Shown here one piece after another: positions 1 to 8,228 of a stretch of 64,000 nt of DNA. Position numbers and translations under genes: made by a program. Every line of letters starts with the position of its first letter. The first letter of the stretch is position 1. This DNA comes from Leptolyngbyaceae cyanobacterium JSC-12. GTDB lineage: Bacteria; Cyanobacteriota; Cyanobacteriia; Leptolyngbyales; Leptolyngbyaceae. Below the pieces are notes generated by a model. The model was given only the letters and a program-made list of their open reading frames with translations, did no database searches and had not been told where the DNA came from. The DNA lies in contig CM001633.1 in assembly GCA_000309945.1 (NCBI GenBank), forward strand, positions 4,537,912 to 4,601,911, read 5' to 3'.

Positions 1-877
<877 letters not shown>

Positions 878-957
878 TTACTAGAGCTTCACATCTTCAT
901 TCCCTTTACTTCAGACTGCTGGTCAATAGTAGAACTTCGATAGAAGACATCGTATAA

Positions 958-972
958 TGAGAATGATTATCA
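958..972 (+). promoter_or_regulatory. Zur-like box between hemB and the Fur-family gene
   Basis: TGAGAATGATTATCA matches the 7-1-7 palindrome TGATAATnATTATCA, reported for cyanobacterial Zur, with one mismatch. It lies 25 nt upstream of the regulator start at 997 and between the divergent genes, so it could control both the regulator and hemB. A second copy at 4414-4428 shares the same core. A general Fur box is possible, since Fur and Zur sites look alike. Confidence 0.6.
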
Positions 973-996
973 TTCGCTTATGATACAGTACTCACC

Positions 997-1431
997 GTGA
1001 AAAATGAGTCTCTTTCCTCAAAAACTCATATGCATCCCATGCCTGACTCGGCTCGCCTGACTCGAAACCAACAGTCTGTACTGGATCTACTGAGCCAGCA
1101 AACGCAACCCGTTTCGGCTCAGGCACTGTATAGTGTTCTGCGGCAGCAACAGGCGATCGGATTAGCAACGGTATACCGGGCGTTGGAGACCTTGAAGTTA
1201 CGCGGATTCGTTCAGAGTCGGGCAGGTGCAAACGGGGAATCACTCTACAGTCCAGTAGAGCAAGATCAGCATTATTTAACGTGTTTGCAGTGTGGGCGAT
1301 CGATTCCGTTGGCTCACTGCCCCATACAGGAATTAGAAGAACACTTGCAGCACTCCGTTCCGTTCAAGATTTACTATCATACGCTGGAATTCTTTGGACT
1401 GTGTGAGCCATGTATTCAGCAACCGAGGTGA
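997..1431 (+). CDS. zur: Fur-family metalloregulator, probably Zur
   Basis: 144-residue Fur-family repressor: an N-terminal winged helix (about residues 20-85, with the recognition-helix motif GLATVYRALE) and a C-terminal dimerisation domain with two structural CxxC pairs (CLQC near 95 and CEPC near 137) that bind zinc. Such repressors bind palindromic AT-rich boxes when loaded with metal. The listed start is GTG; ATG codons at 1030 and 1039 are equally plausible because no clear ribosome site marks any of them. The Zur-like box just upstream suggests autoregulation. The neighbours (a HemB of zinc-independent type and a CobW/G3E GTPase) favour Zur over Fur or PerR. The specificity call is inference. 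Confidence 0.8.
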   Translation: MKNESLSSKTHMHPMPDSARLTRNQQSVLDLLSQQTQPVSAQALYSVLRQQQAIGLATVYRALETLKLRGFVQSRAGANGESLYSPVEQDQHYLTCLQCGRSIPLAHCPIQELEEHLQHSVPFKIYYHTLEFFGLCEPCIQQPR

Positions 1432-1442
1432 ACCTCATGTTG

Positions 1443-2180
1443 TCATTGCCCAGATTGCTGAAACCCTTTTCCTGATCCATACCGTACCGTTCTAAATTCA
1501 ATTTGATTCGTGTTGGGACTGTAGAGTGTATAGGTTGCCTGTCCGGGAATACGTCCAACGTTGCCAACACCAATTACCTGCCGAGGTCTAACCAGGGTGG
1601 CTTGCGGTGAGGTAGCCTGGTCTAAAGTTGTGACGCTGGATGTCACACTGCCCTGCTGAATCTGATACTGAAACGTTAAGCCAGAGCGACCACAGAAAAG
1701 TGTGTTGGCATCCATTCGCATAAGGCGATCGAGCATCTGAATGGGTGGTGTCTCTGGAGTCAGTTCATCACTCACATTTACACTGCTACCGTGAATCAGT
1801 AAGCAATCGAACTCAAAGAAACCAAAATCCAGCGATCGCGTCCACTCCACCATTTCTCGCGGAATCGCATCCCACAAGGTTTTCACCATTTCCAGTCCAT
1901 AGCGCTCAATCAGTTCAGTGGGTTCTCCGGTTCGCCCTAAGCCATGTAAGATCAGCAACTGTTCTTCCCACCACCCCTGACACACTTGGGGCACAGGCTC
2001 ATTGGCACGAGGGGATTGAATTCGTTGAATCACTTTGATGCTTGCAGGGGTTGCCGCAATCACATCCCCCAGGATATACATCTCTTCTACTGGGCATCGT
2101 TGCCGCTTGATATCTGCCAACACCGCTTCGTAAGCTGCTAGATTCCCTTCAATGCCACTTAAAATTGCCCAGGTAGTCAT
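1443..2180 (-). CDS. Degenerate metallophosphoesterase-like protein
   Basis: 245 residues with the fold pattern of YfcE-type metallophosphoesterases but with the metal-binding motifs eroded. The first motif reads SGIEGN instead of DxHGN, the GNHD-type motif is QGWWEEQ, and the terminal GHTH is GRSG. LGDV and IHGSS are kept. Loss of the histidines and aspartates that hold the two metals suggests a non-catalytic or changed protein. It lies on the same strand as the intact-looking paralogue at 2610-3422 and the G3E GTPase, last in that row, and ends 12 nt from the Fur-family gene, which converges on it. Function unknown; a partner or regulatory role is a guess. Confidence 0.7.
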   Translation of the reverse strand: MTTWAILSGIEGNLAAYEAVLADIKRQRCPVEEMYILGDVIAATPASIKVIQRIQSPRANEPVPQVCQGWWEEQLLILHGLGRTGEPTELIERYGLEMVKTLWDAIPREMVEWTRSLDFGFFEFDCLLIHGSSVNVSDELTPETPPIQMLDRLMRMDANTLFCGRSGLTFQYQIQQGSVTSSVTTLDQATSPQATLVRPRQVIGVGNVGRIPGQATYTLYSPNTNQIEFRTVRYGSGKGFQQSGQ

Positions 2181-2250
2181 GGTGAAGTAAAGAAGTAGAA
2201 GTAAAGAAGTAAAGACGTAGAGGGGTAAAGACGTAGAGGGAGGAGGGATT
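2181..2250. repeat. Purine-rich short repeats (AAGTAAAG / GACGTAGAGG)
   Basis: Variants of a GAAGTAAA unit run into two copies of AGACGTAGAGGG. They lie between the start of the degenerate phosphoesterase and the four-helix bundle gene and belong to the same purine-rich family as 820-874 and 3450-3530. Confidence 0.7.
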
Positions 2251-2290
2251 TGGGTAGTCTAATTTCATGAACGAATTGGGGTGCCGGAAA

Positions 2291-2758
2291 ATGAGTCAAA
2301 AGCTGATTCAGAATCATGAAGATTGGGAGGTTTATCAGATTGCATTCGAGGCAGCAATGCAAATTTTTGAATTGTCCAAAAAGTTTCCGATAGAAGAGCG
2401 ATATTCCCTCACTGACCAAATTCGGCGTTCGTCTCGATCTGTCTGTGCAAACCTGGCAGAAGCATGGCGTAAGCGCCTTTATAAAGCGGCTTTTGTAGCT
2501 AAACTTAACGATTCAGCCGCAGAAGCAGCCGAAACTCAGACTTGGCTTAAGTTTGCTGTGCAATGTAATTACCTCCATCCCTCCTTCACTTCTTCACCCC
2601 TTCCCCCTGCTATCGCTCACACACATGAGTTGGGTCATCGGCGCGTTCAGCAAACTCCATCCCTCTGGCTAATCGCCACGCAAAGATCGGCGGCAAACCT
2701 TTTTCAACAATGGCAGCACAGGTTTTTTGATAGTCGTATTCCACCTCACGCAGCGTGA
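2291..2758 (+). CDS. Four-helix bundle protein (23S rRNA IVP family), C-terminus replaced
   Basis: Residues 1-95 from the ATG at 2291 match the four-helix bundle family first found in 23S rRNA intervening sequences: EDWEVYQ, YSLTDQIRRSSRSVCANLAEAW and KLNDSAAEAAETQTWLKFA are all typical. After FAVQCNYL (about 2575) the last 25-30 family residues are missing. The frame reads through a pyrimidine-rich intergenic repeat and then antisense through the end of the phosphoesterase gene to a stop at 2758. It is probably a truncated remnant, cut where the repeat begins. An upstream in-frame ATG at 2267 exists, but family similarity starts at 2291. Function of the family is unknown. Confidence 0.65.
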   Translation: MSQKLIQNHEDWEVYQIAFEAAMQIFELSKKFPIEERYSLTDQIRRSSRSVCANLAEAWRKRLYKAAFVAKLNDSAAEAAETQTWLKFAVQCNYLHPSFTSSPLPPAIAHTHELGHRRVQQTPSLWLIATQRSAANLFQQWQHRFFDSRIPPHAA

Positions 2759-3422
2759 TCTGATCAGAGTTCGTGTCATAAATCACATAGGTTGCATTAG
2801 GTCTACCATGACGCGGCTCACCGACTGATCCGGCATTCACAATTCGTTTGAGTGGTGCGGAAAAACTCATATCTTGTTCTGATTTGCCTGTTGATTTGAC
2901 TCGGATTTGCAGGTGTCCCGCATTAAGCGATCGCACATAGGGCACATGGGTATGACCACAAAACAAAATGTCGGCACCCGTTGACAACACTCGCTCCATT
3001 GCCACAAATGCATCCACTTCTGGCAGCAAATATTCGTGCTGATTGTGAGGACTGCCATGCACAAAACACAGGTTGTCATCGCGCAAGCTCAGGGGTAACT
3101 GCGCCAGATATTCCCGCACTTCAGGGTGGATGACCTGGTTTGTCCACTCATGGGCTAACTTACCGCGTTTCTCCGCCAACACAGAGGGATAGCTACATTC
3201 ACAAGCATTCAGTCCTTCCACAATGTCTTCATCCCAACAGCCTTGACAGGTGGGAATATCCAGAGCGCGAATCATTTCCACCACGGCGTTGGGATGAGGT
3301 CCATATCCCACTAAGTCACCGAGACAGTAAATCTTATCTACATTATGATTATCGATATCCGATAGCACAGCATTCAATGCTTCATAATTACCGTGAATGC
3401 ACGATATCACTGCAATCTTCAT
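2610..3422 (-). CDS. Metallophosphoesterase with cysteine-substituted metal site
   Basis: 270-residue calcineurin-like phosphoesterase of the YfcE type. It keeps IHGN, LGDLVGYGPHP, VHGSPHN, CGHTHVP and NAGSVGEPRHG. Two metal-site positions differ from the norm: the first motif is CIHGN instead of DIHGN, and the GNHD block is QGCWDED. A further Cys pair (CEC near residue 93) and a C-terminal HVC follow. The C-terminal part (QKTCAAIVEKGLPP) lies beyond the usual fold. It is 147 nt downstream of the G3E GTPase on the same strand, so co-expression is likely. Substrate unknown. Cysteines at these positions suggest a changed metal preference, which is inference. Confidence 0.8.
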   Translation of the reverse strand: MKIAVISCIHGNYEALNAVLSDIDNHNVDKIYCLGDLVGYGPHPNAVVEMIRALDIPTCQGCWDEDIVEGLNACECSYPSVLAEKRGKLAHEWTNQVIHPEVREYLAQLPLSLRDDNLCFVHGSPHNQHEYLLPEVDAFVAMERVLSTGADILFCGHTHVPYVRSLNAGHLQIRVKSTGKSEQDMSFSAPLKRIVNAGSVGEPRHGRPNATYVIYDTNSDQITLREVEYDYQKTCAAIVEKGLPPIFAWRLARGMEFAERADDPTHVCER

Positions 3423-3449
3423 TCAGTGGGTCTCCTGTTTGAGTTTGTT

Positions 3450-3594
3450 GAAGTAAAGGGGTAGAGGGGGTAGAGGGGTGAAGAGGGAGAGGGTGAAGGG
3501 GTAGAGGGGTGAAGGGGTAGAGGAGTGATGAATATATTAAGTACATCACCTCTTCACCCCATCACTTCTTCACCGCATCACCTCTTCACTCACC
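3450..3594. repeat. Purine-rich repeat tract and hairpin between GTPase and phosphoesterase genes
   Basis: Units of GGGGTAGA and GGGGTGAA alternate across 3450-3530. A pyrimidine-rich copy follows in reverse. Arms 3514-3530 and 3544-3560 pair over 17 positions with a few mismatches around an AT-rich loop, making a hairpin just after the GTPase stop codon. No T-run follows on the coding strand, so it may stabilise or process the transcript rather than end it. Confidence 0.7.
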
Positions 3595-4340
3595 AAACCA
3601 CGAATCTGCTGTTGGTAATAAGCGATCGCTTGATCATCTAAACAACACTCTTTAATGGTTTGAGCGATCGCCTCTTGCTCCAGTGCTTCACCCACAACTT
3701 CGATGCCACTGAACCGATCGGGTCTGCCATTGCACCAAAGCGGCAAATTCAGTTCAAGATAAGTTGTCTCAGCAAGTCCTGCCACAAAGTCGAAGTAGAG
3801 CGATCGCCCATCGGTCACATCAAAAATGCCTTTGGCGCGTTGAACAGTGCCATACGCCTCATTAGTCAATTCGAACCAGAAGGTATCGAGACTGAGCAGA
3901 TCCAACACTTGTCCAGATAACACCGAGCGCCAAAGCTGGGGGTATTGCAACGTGAAATTGACTTCGGCTCCTGTTACGAGCAGATCTGCCCAGTCGTGCC
4001 ATTCGGTATGACCAGTCTCAGGTGGCAGCACAGCTACTCGACGGCAGTCTGCCATCTGGTCAGGCAAAATCAGCGAGGTCAAATCGAGATAAGACCCTAG
4101 TTCCAGGTAAAGCACACCTTCATTTGGAGGACACTCTAAGAAGTGGGTCAATTGATCAATAGGCAATACTTCGAGCCTGGGAACCTGAGCAGCAAGATAA
4201 GTCGCATCAATTTCAGTTTCATCCGACCCGCAACTGAGATAGATTGCAGTGTCAACAATCGAACCAATCTGTTGCTGTATCCAGGTCGTTTTGCCTGCCC
4301 CAGAAGGACCAGCAACAACAGTGATATCTAGTGTTTGCAT
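3570..4340 (-). CDS. CobW/G3E-family GTPase-like protein (putative metallochaperone)
   Basis: 256 residues. The Walker A motif GPSGAGKTT is at 11-19. The C-terminal third (about 160-250) has the CobW C-terminal pattern: VQRAKGIFDVTDGRS, then GRPDRFSGIEVVGEAL, then EAIAQTIKECCLDD. The family delivers metals such as zinc or cobalt with GTP hydrolysis. The CxCC metal motif of standard members is absent; a late ECC is the only cysteine pair. It is short compared with the usual 320 or more residues. A Zur-like box lies 74-88 nt upstream of the start. Two phosphoesterase genes follow on the same strand. A zinc-starvation role is inferred from context. Confidence 0.75.
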   Translation of the reverse strand: MQTLDITVVAGPSGAGKTTWIQQQIGSIVDTAIYLSCGSDETEIDATYLAAQVPRLEVLPIDQLTHFLECPPNEGVLYLELGSYLDLTSLILPDQMADCRRVAVLPPETGHTEWHDWADLLVTGAEVNFTLQYPQLWRSVLSGQVLDLLSLDTFWFELTNEAYGTVQRAKGIFDVTDGRSLYFDFVAGLAETTYLELNLPLWCNGRPDRFSGIEVVGEALEQEAIAQTIKECCLDDQAIAYYQQQIRGLVSEEVMR

Positions 4341-4413
4341 TGCGTCCTAACGAACTCCTCATCGCTGACCAGGATGCATCACGTTGTGGTACTAAATGAT
4401 GATACACCTGAAA

Positions 4414-4428
4414 CGATAATCATTCTCA
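4414..4428 (-). promoter_or_regulatory. Second Zur-like box, upstream of the G3E GTPase
   Basis: Read on the minus strand this is TGAGAATGATTATCG, differing from the box at 958-972 only in the last base and from TGATAATnATTATCA at two positions. It sits 74 nt upstream of the GTPase start, where it could control the minus-strand row GTPase, phosphoesterase, degenerate phosphoesterase. Confidence 0.55.
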
Positions 4429-4442
4429 ATATTGGCGCAAAT

Positions 4443-4586
4443 TCAACAACTGTTGTTTGAGAGCGAGGTCCGACAACTGCAACTCTTGGCCAGCAAAATG
4501 AAACTGGTAATAAGCTGTTTGACATCCCACTCCCAGGGAGCCATCAGCGTTTCATCAAAGTCATACAGAAAGAATGATCCATGCTG
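4443..4586 (-). pseudogene. Relic fragment of a DUF2252-family gene
   Basis: A 47-codon open stretch between two stops translates to a piece holding DFDETLMAPWEWDVKQLITS, which resembles the core DFDET..PWEWD.KRL segment of DUF2252 proteins (roughly 450 residues when whole). No start codon and no flanking DUF2252 sequence remain, so it is read as a gene remnant in the spacer upstream of mgtC. The rest of the 380-nt spacer holds only the Zur-like box. Confidence 0.5.
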
Positions 4587-4720
4587 TTAGATCGGGAGAG
4601 TTTGATATTGCCTTTATGCTAGTTGAAGCTTTGTAGCAGCCTATGGTTGCTAGAAGAACAGTTGGGGATGAAGGATTAAAAAGATGGTTCAGTGCATTGA
4701 CCAAACCAGGAGAGTAGATC

Positions 4721-5422
4721 ATGACTTGGACAGAATTTGCCATTCGCCTACTCGTTGCGTTTCTGCTGGGTTCAGCCCTGGGGTTAGAACGCCAGTGGCG
4801 GCAACGCATGGCGGGGTTGCGAACTAATACCCTGGTAGCAACAGGTGCAGCACTGTTTGTGATGCTTTCTGTTCTTACACCGGGTGATTCCAGCCCCACC
4901 CGGATTGCTGCGCAGGTGGTCTCTGGTATTGGCTTTTTGGGTGGCGGTGTGATTTTGCGGGAAGGGTTGACGGTGCGCGGGCTAAATACAGCAGCGACCC
5001 TGTGGTGTGCGGCGGCTATCGGTTCGCTCTCAGGCGCAGGACTACTGTTTCATGCGGGGATTGGCACGGTTGCAGTACTGGTTGCCAACTTACTGTTGCG
5101 TCCCCTGGGCTATCGTATTAACCAGCAGCCGCTTAAAGGTACTGAACTGGAACTGTGTTATCGCTGCGATGTGGTCTGTCGCACTCAAGACGAAGCGCAT
5201 GTTCGCGCATTACTCTTGCAGGCGGTGGCAGGTGGAAAGCTCCAGTTGCGATCGCTCTATAGTGAAGATCTAGAAGATGCACCCGATCGCGTCAACGTAG
5301 AAGCAGAATTAGTGACCCAAGAACGTAACGATGCGTTCTTAGAACAAATAGTCAGCCGTCTGAGTTTGGAACCAGGGGTGATTGCTATCCGTTGGCGTAT
5401 TATTGAACAGGAGTTTGGTTGA
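4721..5422 (+). CDS. MgtC/SapB family membrane protein
   Basis: 233 residues. Four or five membrane segments fill residues 1-130, with the family pattern LGSALGLERQWRQRMAGLRTN, VVSGIGFLGGGVIL and VRGLNTAATLW. Residues 140-233 form the soluble ACT-like C-terminal domain. MgtC proteins are linked to growth at low Mg2+ and to inhibition of the F-type ATP synthase in pathogens; the role in cyanobacteria is less clear. The start is preceded by GGAGAG about 6 nt upstream. It stands alone, convergent with the next gene. No Mg-responsive leader was recognised. Confidence 0.85.
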   Translation: MTWTEFAIRLLVAFLLGSALGLERQWRQRMAGLRTNTLVATGAALFVMLSVLTPGDSSPTRIAAQVVSGIGFLGGGVILREGLTVRGLNTAATLWCAAAIGSLSGAGLLFHAGIGTVAVLVANLLLRPLGYRINQQPLKGTELELCYRCDVVCRTQDEAHVRALLLQAVAGGKLQLRSLYSEDLEDAPDRVNVEAELVTQERNDAFLEQIVSRLSLEPGVIAIRWRIIEQEFG

Positions 5423-5464
5423 AAATTTCTAAGGAAAACCTACAGATTTGGAAGTGGATAAAGT

Positions 5465-6670
5465 TTATTTCAAAAATGCAAACTTTCCATCATTGCCATC
5501 AGGATTCATTTTGATTTGTGCTACGTAAAATTCATTTTGGACAATTTCACCTTCAGGCGTAAACGAAATTTCGCCAAGGGGTGTGTTGTAATTTCCTTTT
5601 AAGAGTTGCTCGTTGAGCGCAACTCGGAGATCAGGTAAGGGTTTTTGGGCAACTTTAGTTGTTTTATCGATCGCTCGTAACGCTTCCACAAATACCTGAA
5701 CGCCCGCAAATGCTTGAGCACTAAACTGGGGAGGCTGCTTTTTGTACTGATTCACATACGCTTCTCGAAAGGCTTTGTTGACCTCACCTGGTTGTTCTGG
5801 ATTGTAGGCTTGTGCAATCAATACGCCATCACAGAACTGTTTACACACGGTAAATACGTTGGAGGTATTGAGTCCGTTTCCGCCAATAATCAACCCCTTG
5901 TAGCCCAGTTCGCGCAGTTGGCGTACTAAGTTACCACCATCGGCGGCTAACCCAGAGATGATAATCAGGTCGGGCTTGAGGTTGAGGGCAGATGTCGCTT
6001 GAGTTTGAAAATCGGTGTCTGTTGTTTGAAATTTTTGCACGGTTACCAAATTTAGCTTCTTATCTTTCACCGTTTGTTGAAAAATTTCGGTTTCCGATTT
6101 GCTAAAGGCATCATTCTGGGCATAAAAAACAGCAACTGACTTGATGTTGGGATTAATTTTCAACGCTGCCTGCACTGAATTAGGAGCAACCACTGACACT
6201 GGAGCCGATACCCGTGCTACAAAGTCGCCAATTTGAGGAATTCCTTTGGCTGTATTGGAAGGTCCTATTACCGGAACTTTGGCGCGATCAGCGATGGGAC
6301 TGGCCCCAAATGCCTGCTGCGACAGCGTTGGACCCACAATTCCCACCACTTTATTTTGAGTGATCAGGGTTTGAAAGGCGTTAATCGCTCCAGCTTCATC
6401 CCCAGCTGTATCCTGAAACACTAACTTGATGGGTGTTCCATTAATTCCGCCCTGATCGTTGAAATATTTTTCAGCGATTTTGGCTCCAGCAACCTGCTCT
6501 TGCCCTAACAGAGCAACGTTGCTGGTTTGAGCTACTCCAATCCCAATTGGAATAGCATTGCCGACTGCACCCTGAGTGGAAGAGCTGCCGGTTGAGTTGG
6601 GTGATGAACTACAGGCAGCAAGAGCGATCGCGAATGCAGAGATTAAAACAGAGCGGTGCTTGGTCTTCAT
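5465..6670 (-). CDS. ABC transporter substrate-binding lipoprotein, LivK/branched-chain amino acid type
   Basis: About 401 residues. A lipoprotein signal ends in LAAC (Cys20 from the ATG at 6670; an ATG three codons upstream is the alternative), followed by a Ser-rich linker. The mature part is a type I periplasmic-binding fold with family features: IPIGIGVAQT, QEQVAGAKIAEKYFNDQGGI, VGIVGPTLSQQAFGASPIAD and SAQAFAGVQVFVEAL. It would capture amino acids, urea or related solutes in the periplasm for an ABC importer. No permease or ATPase gene lies nearby, so the import partners are elsewhere. Confidence 0.85.
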   Translation of the reverse strand: MKTKHRSVLISAFAIALAACSSSPNSTGSSSTQGAVGNAIPIGIGVAQTSNVALLGQEQVAGAKIAEKYFNDQGGINGTPIKLVFQDTAGDEAGAINAFQTLITQNKVVGIVGPTLSQQAFGASPIADRAKVPVIGPSNTAKGIPQIGDFVARVSAPVSVVAPNSVQAALKINPNIKSVAVFYAQNDAFSKSETEIFQQTVKDKKLNLVTVQKFQTTDTDFQTQATSALNLKPDLIIISGLAADGGNLVRQLRELGYKGLIIGGNGLNTSNVFTVCKQFCDGVLIAQAYNPEQPGEVNKAFREAYVNQYKKQPPQFSAQAFAGVQVFVEALRAIDKTTKVAQKPLPDLRVALNEQLLKGNYNTPLGEISFTPEGEIVQNEFYVAQIKMNPDGNDGKFAFLK

Positions 6671-6753
6671 AGTCATCAATGGCAGTGGTGCAGAGTGTGT
6701 TCAAGCAAAAATTATTTGCAGATATCATTTGACCACATCCACGCCTCAATTAT

Positions 6754-7884
6754 TTAAAATCGGCATATGGTAGCAGGCTTCACTGGACATACTTTTTGCT
6801 TGAGCGGCGTTTTGCGAAGATCCAGCTCCTTTAAGTTCGTCATGGTTTTCAATGCACTCACATCAGCCACACGAGTGTTGTAGAGATCAAGGTTGGTTAA
6901 ACTAGTCGAAGTTTTCAGTGGACTAACATCAGTCACATTGGTATTAAACAATGCCAGTTTTTGCAGATTTTTAAGGCGACTGAGCGGTTTAAGATCTGCA
7001 ATTGGATTATTGCCAATGATGAGCTCATTTAAATTGCTGAGTTGGCTCAATGGGGTCAGGTCAGTAATTTGATTTTCAAACAGCGTTAGAGTTTCCAATT
7101 GGATGAGCGAGGCAAGTGGGGTCAGGTCGGTAATTTGATTTTCAAAGAGGGCGAGGGTTTTCAAATTGGTAAGTGATGCAAGCGGACTCAGATCCGAAAT
7201 TTTATTACTGTAGAGGGAAAGAACTTGGAGCTTTTTGAGGGAGGCAAGAGGACTGAGATCCGAAATTTGATTCTGATAAAGAGACAATGCTTGCAGATTT
7301 TTGAGGGAGGCAAGAGGGCTGAGATCCGAAATTTGATTACTGTAAAGTAACAAATTAGTTAGTTTTGTTAAGGGTTGTAGAGGCTTCAGGTTTTCTATCT
7401 GGTTTGTGTCAAGTGCAAGCACTTGTAAATTTGTCAGGGGCGAGAGTGGGGCAATGTCAGCTACTTGATTGGTGTCAAGTGTCAGGAGCTTTAAATTTGT
7501 CAGGTTCTGGAGGGGGCGGATATCTCTAATTCGGTTATTGCTCAGAAGCAAGACTTCGAGGTTCTTGAAGCCAGCAAGAGGACGCAAATCAGCTAGGTTA
7601 CTGTTAGACAGTACCAAGCTGGTTGTAGTGGTGAATGCTGCTTCTGCTTGCTCACAGTTTGTGGTTCCGGCGATCGCAAGTAAAAGCTCAACTGTTTGCT
7701 TGGGTTCTGGTTCTAGAGTTTGCCGCTGGGCACACCATTCAACAAACGATTGCGGAGTTTCATCAGACATTGCAAGTTGAGCAGACGCATCATTACCAGT
7801 ACCAACAACTCCCAGCCCAACGGCAAGTCCTGTAAACAGCAATATGCATTTTCTAACTGTGCTCCAAGTCATTTGTTTATTCAT
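6754..7884 (-). CDS. Secreted leucine-rich-repeat protein (internalin/SDS22-type)
   Basis: 376 residues from the ATG at 7884, chosen because it gives a clean signal peptide (CILLFTGLAVGLGVVG, cleavage near ASA-Q). An ATG 96 nt upstream would only add sequence before the signal. A short Cys-containing domain (WCAQ, TTNCEQ) precedes about twelve 22-residue repeats of the form LxxLxxLxLxxNxIxDLxPLAx. Several 66-bp DNA repeats (about 7130-7340) are almost identical. The C-terminus ends in a small Cys pair. LRR arrays form solenoids that bind proteins, so an exported binding role is likely; the partner is unknown. The gene stands alone. Confidence 0.85.
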   Translation of the reverse strand: MNKQMTWSTVRKCILLFTGLAVGLGVVGTGNDASAQLAMSDETPQSFVEWCAQRQTLEPEPKQTVELLLAIAGTTNCEQAEAAFTTTTSLVLSNSNLADLRPLAGFKNLEVLLLSNNRIRDIRPLQNLTNLKLLTLDTNQVADIAPLSPLTNLQVLALDTNQIENLKPLQPLTKLTNLLLYSNQISDLSPLASLKNLQALSLYQNQISDLSPLASLKKLQVLSLYSNKISDLSPLASLTNLKTLALFENQITDLTPLASLIQLETLTLFENQITDLTPLSQLSNLNELIIGNNPIADLKPLSRLKNLQKLALFNTNVTDVSPLKTSTSLTNLDLYNTRVADVSALKTMTNLKELDLRKTPLKQKVCPVKPATICRF

Positions 7885-8228
7885 TGGTTTTCCGATTTTT
7901 GGGTCATAATTATTTTCAAATTGCCATCTTAAATATTTTTCTAGGTTTGCTAACAATTTGGTTATCCATGCACTTAGCAAAGCCCTTTTTTGATCAACGA
8001 GTCGCTGTAATTACAGGAATTTTACCAGCACTATGGCCAAGCGAAATTCAATGTCTTGCCAGAGACATCAGAACGTTCATTTACGTCGCAATGATCCATT
8101 TGATGCTGAGGTGACCGGCGTAGTCTCTATCTTCTTAGACATCCTTTTAGGCGATTGGCGTAGATTCTATCCTTTCAGACCTTTTCAAACACCCTCTTAG
8201 AGCAGTTTATGCCTCGAAATATTTCATG
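7885..8228. other. Spacer with no recognised gene
   Basis: 344 nt between the LRR gene start and the end of the sugar-binding protein gene. A 76-codon plus-strand frame (to 8114) has no family similarity and starts inside the LRR leader. It presumably holds the LRR promoter; no motif stood out. Confidence 0.5.

Noticed and set aside
4561-4899. Minus-strand 112-residue frame overlapping mgtC
   Set aside because: It is antisense to the well-supported MgtC N-terminus and has no motif.
7884-8114. Plus-strand 76-residue frame in the LRR upstream spacer
   Set aside because: No similarity, it starts inside the LRR leader, and codon use is poor.
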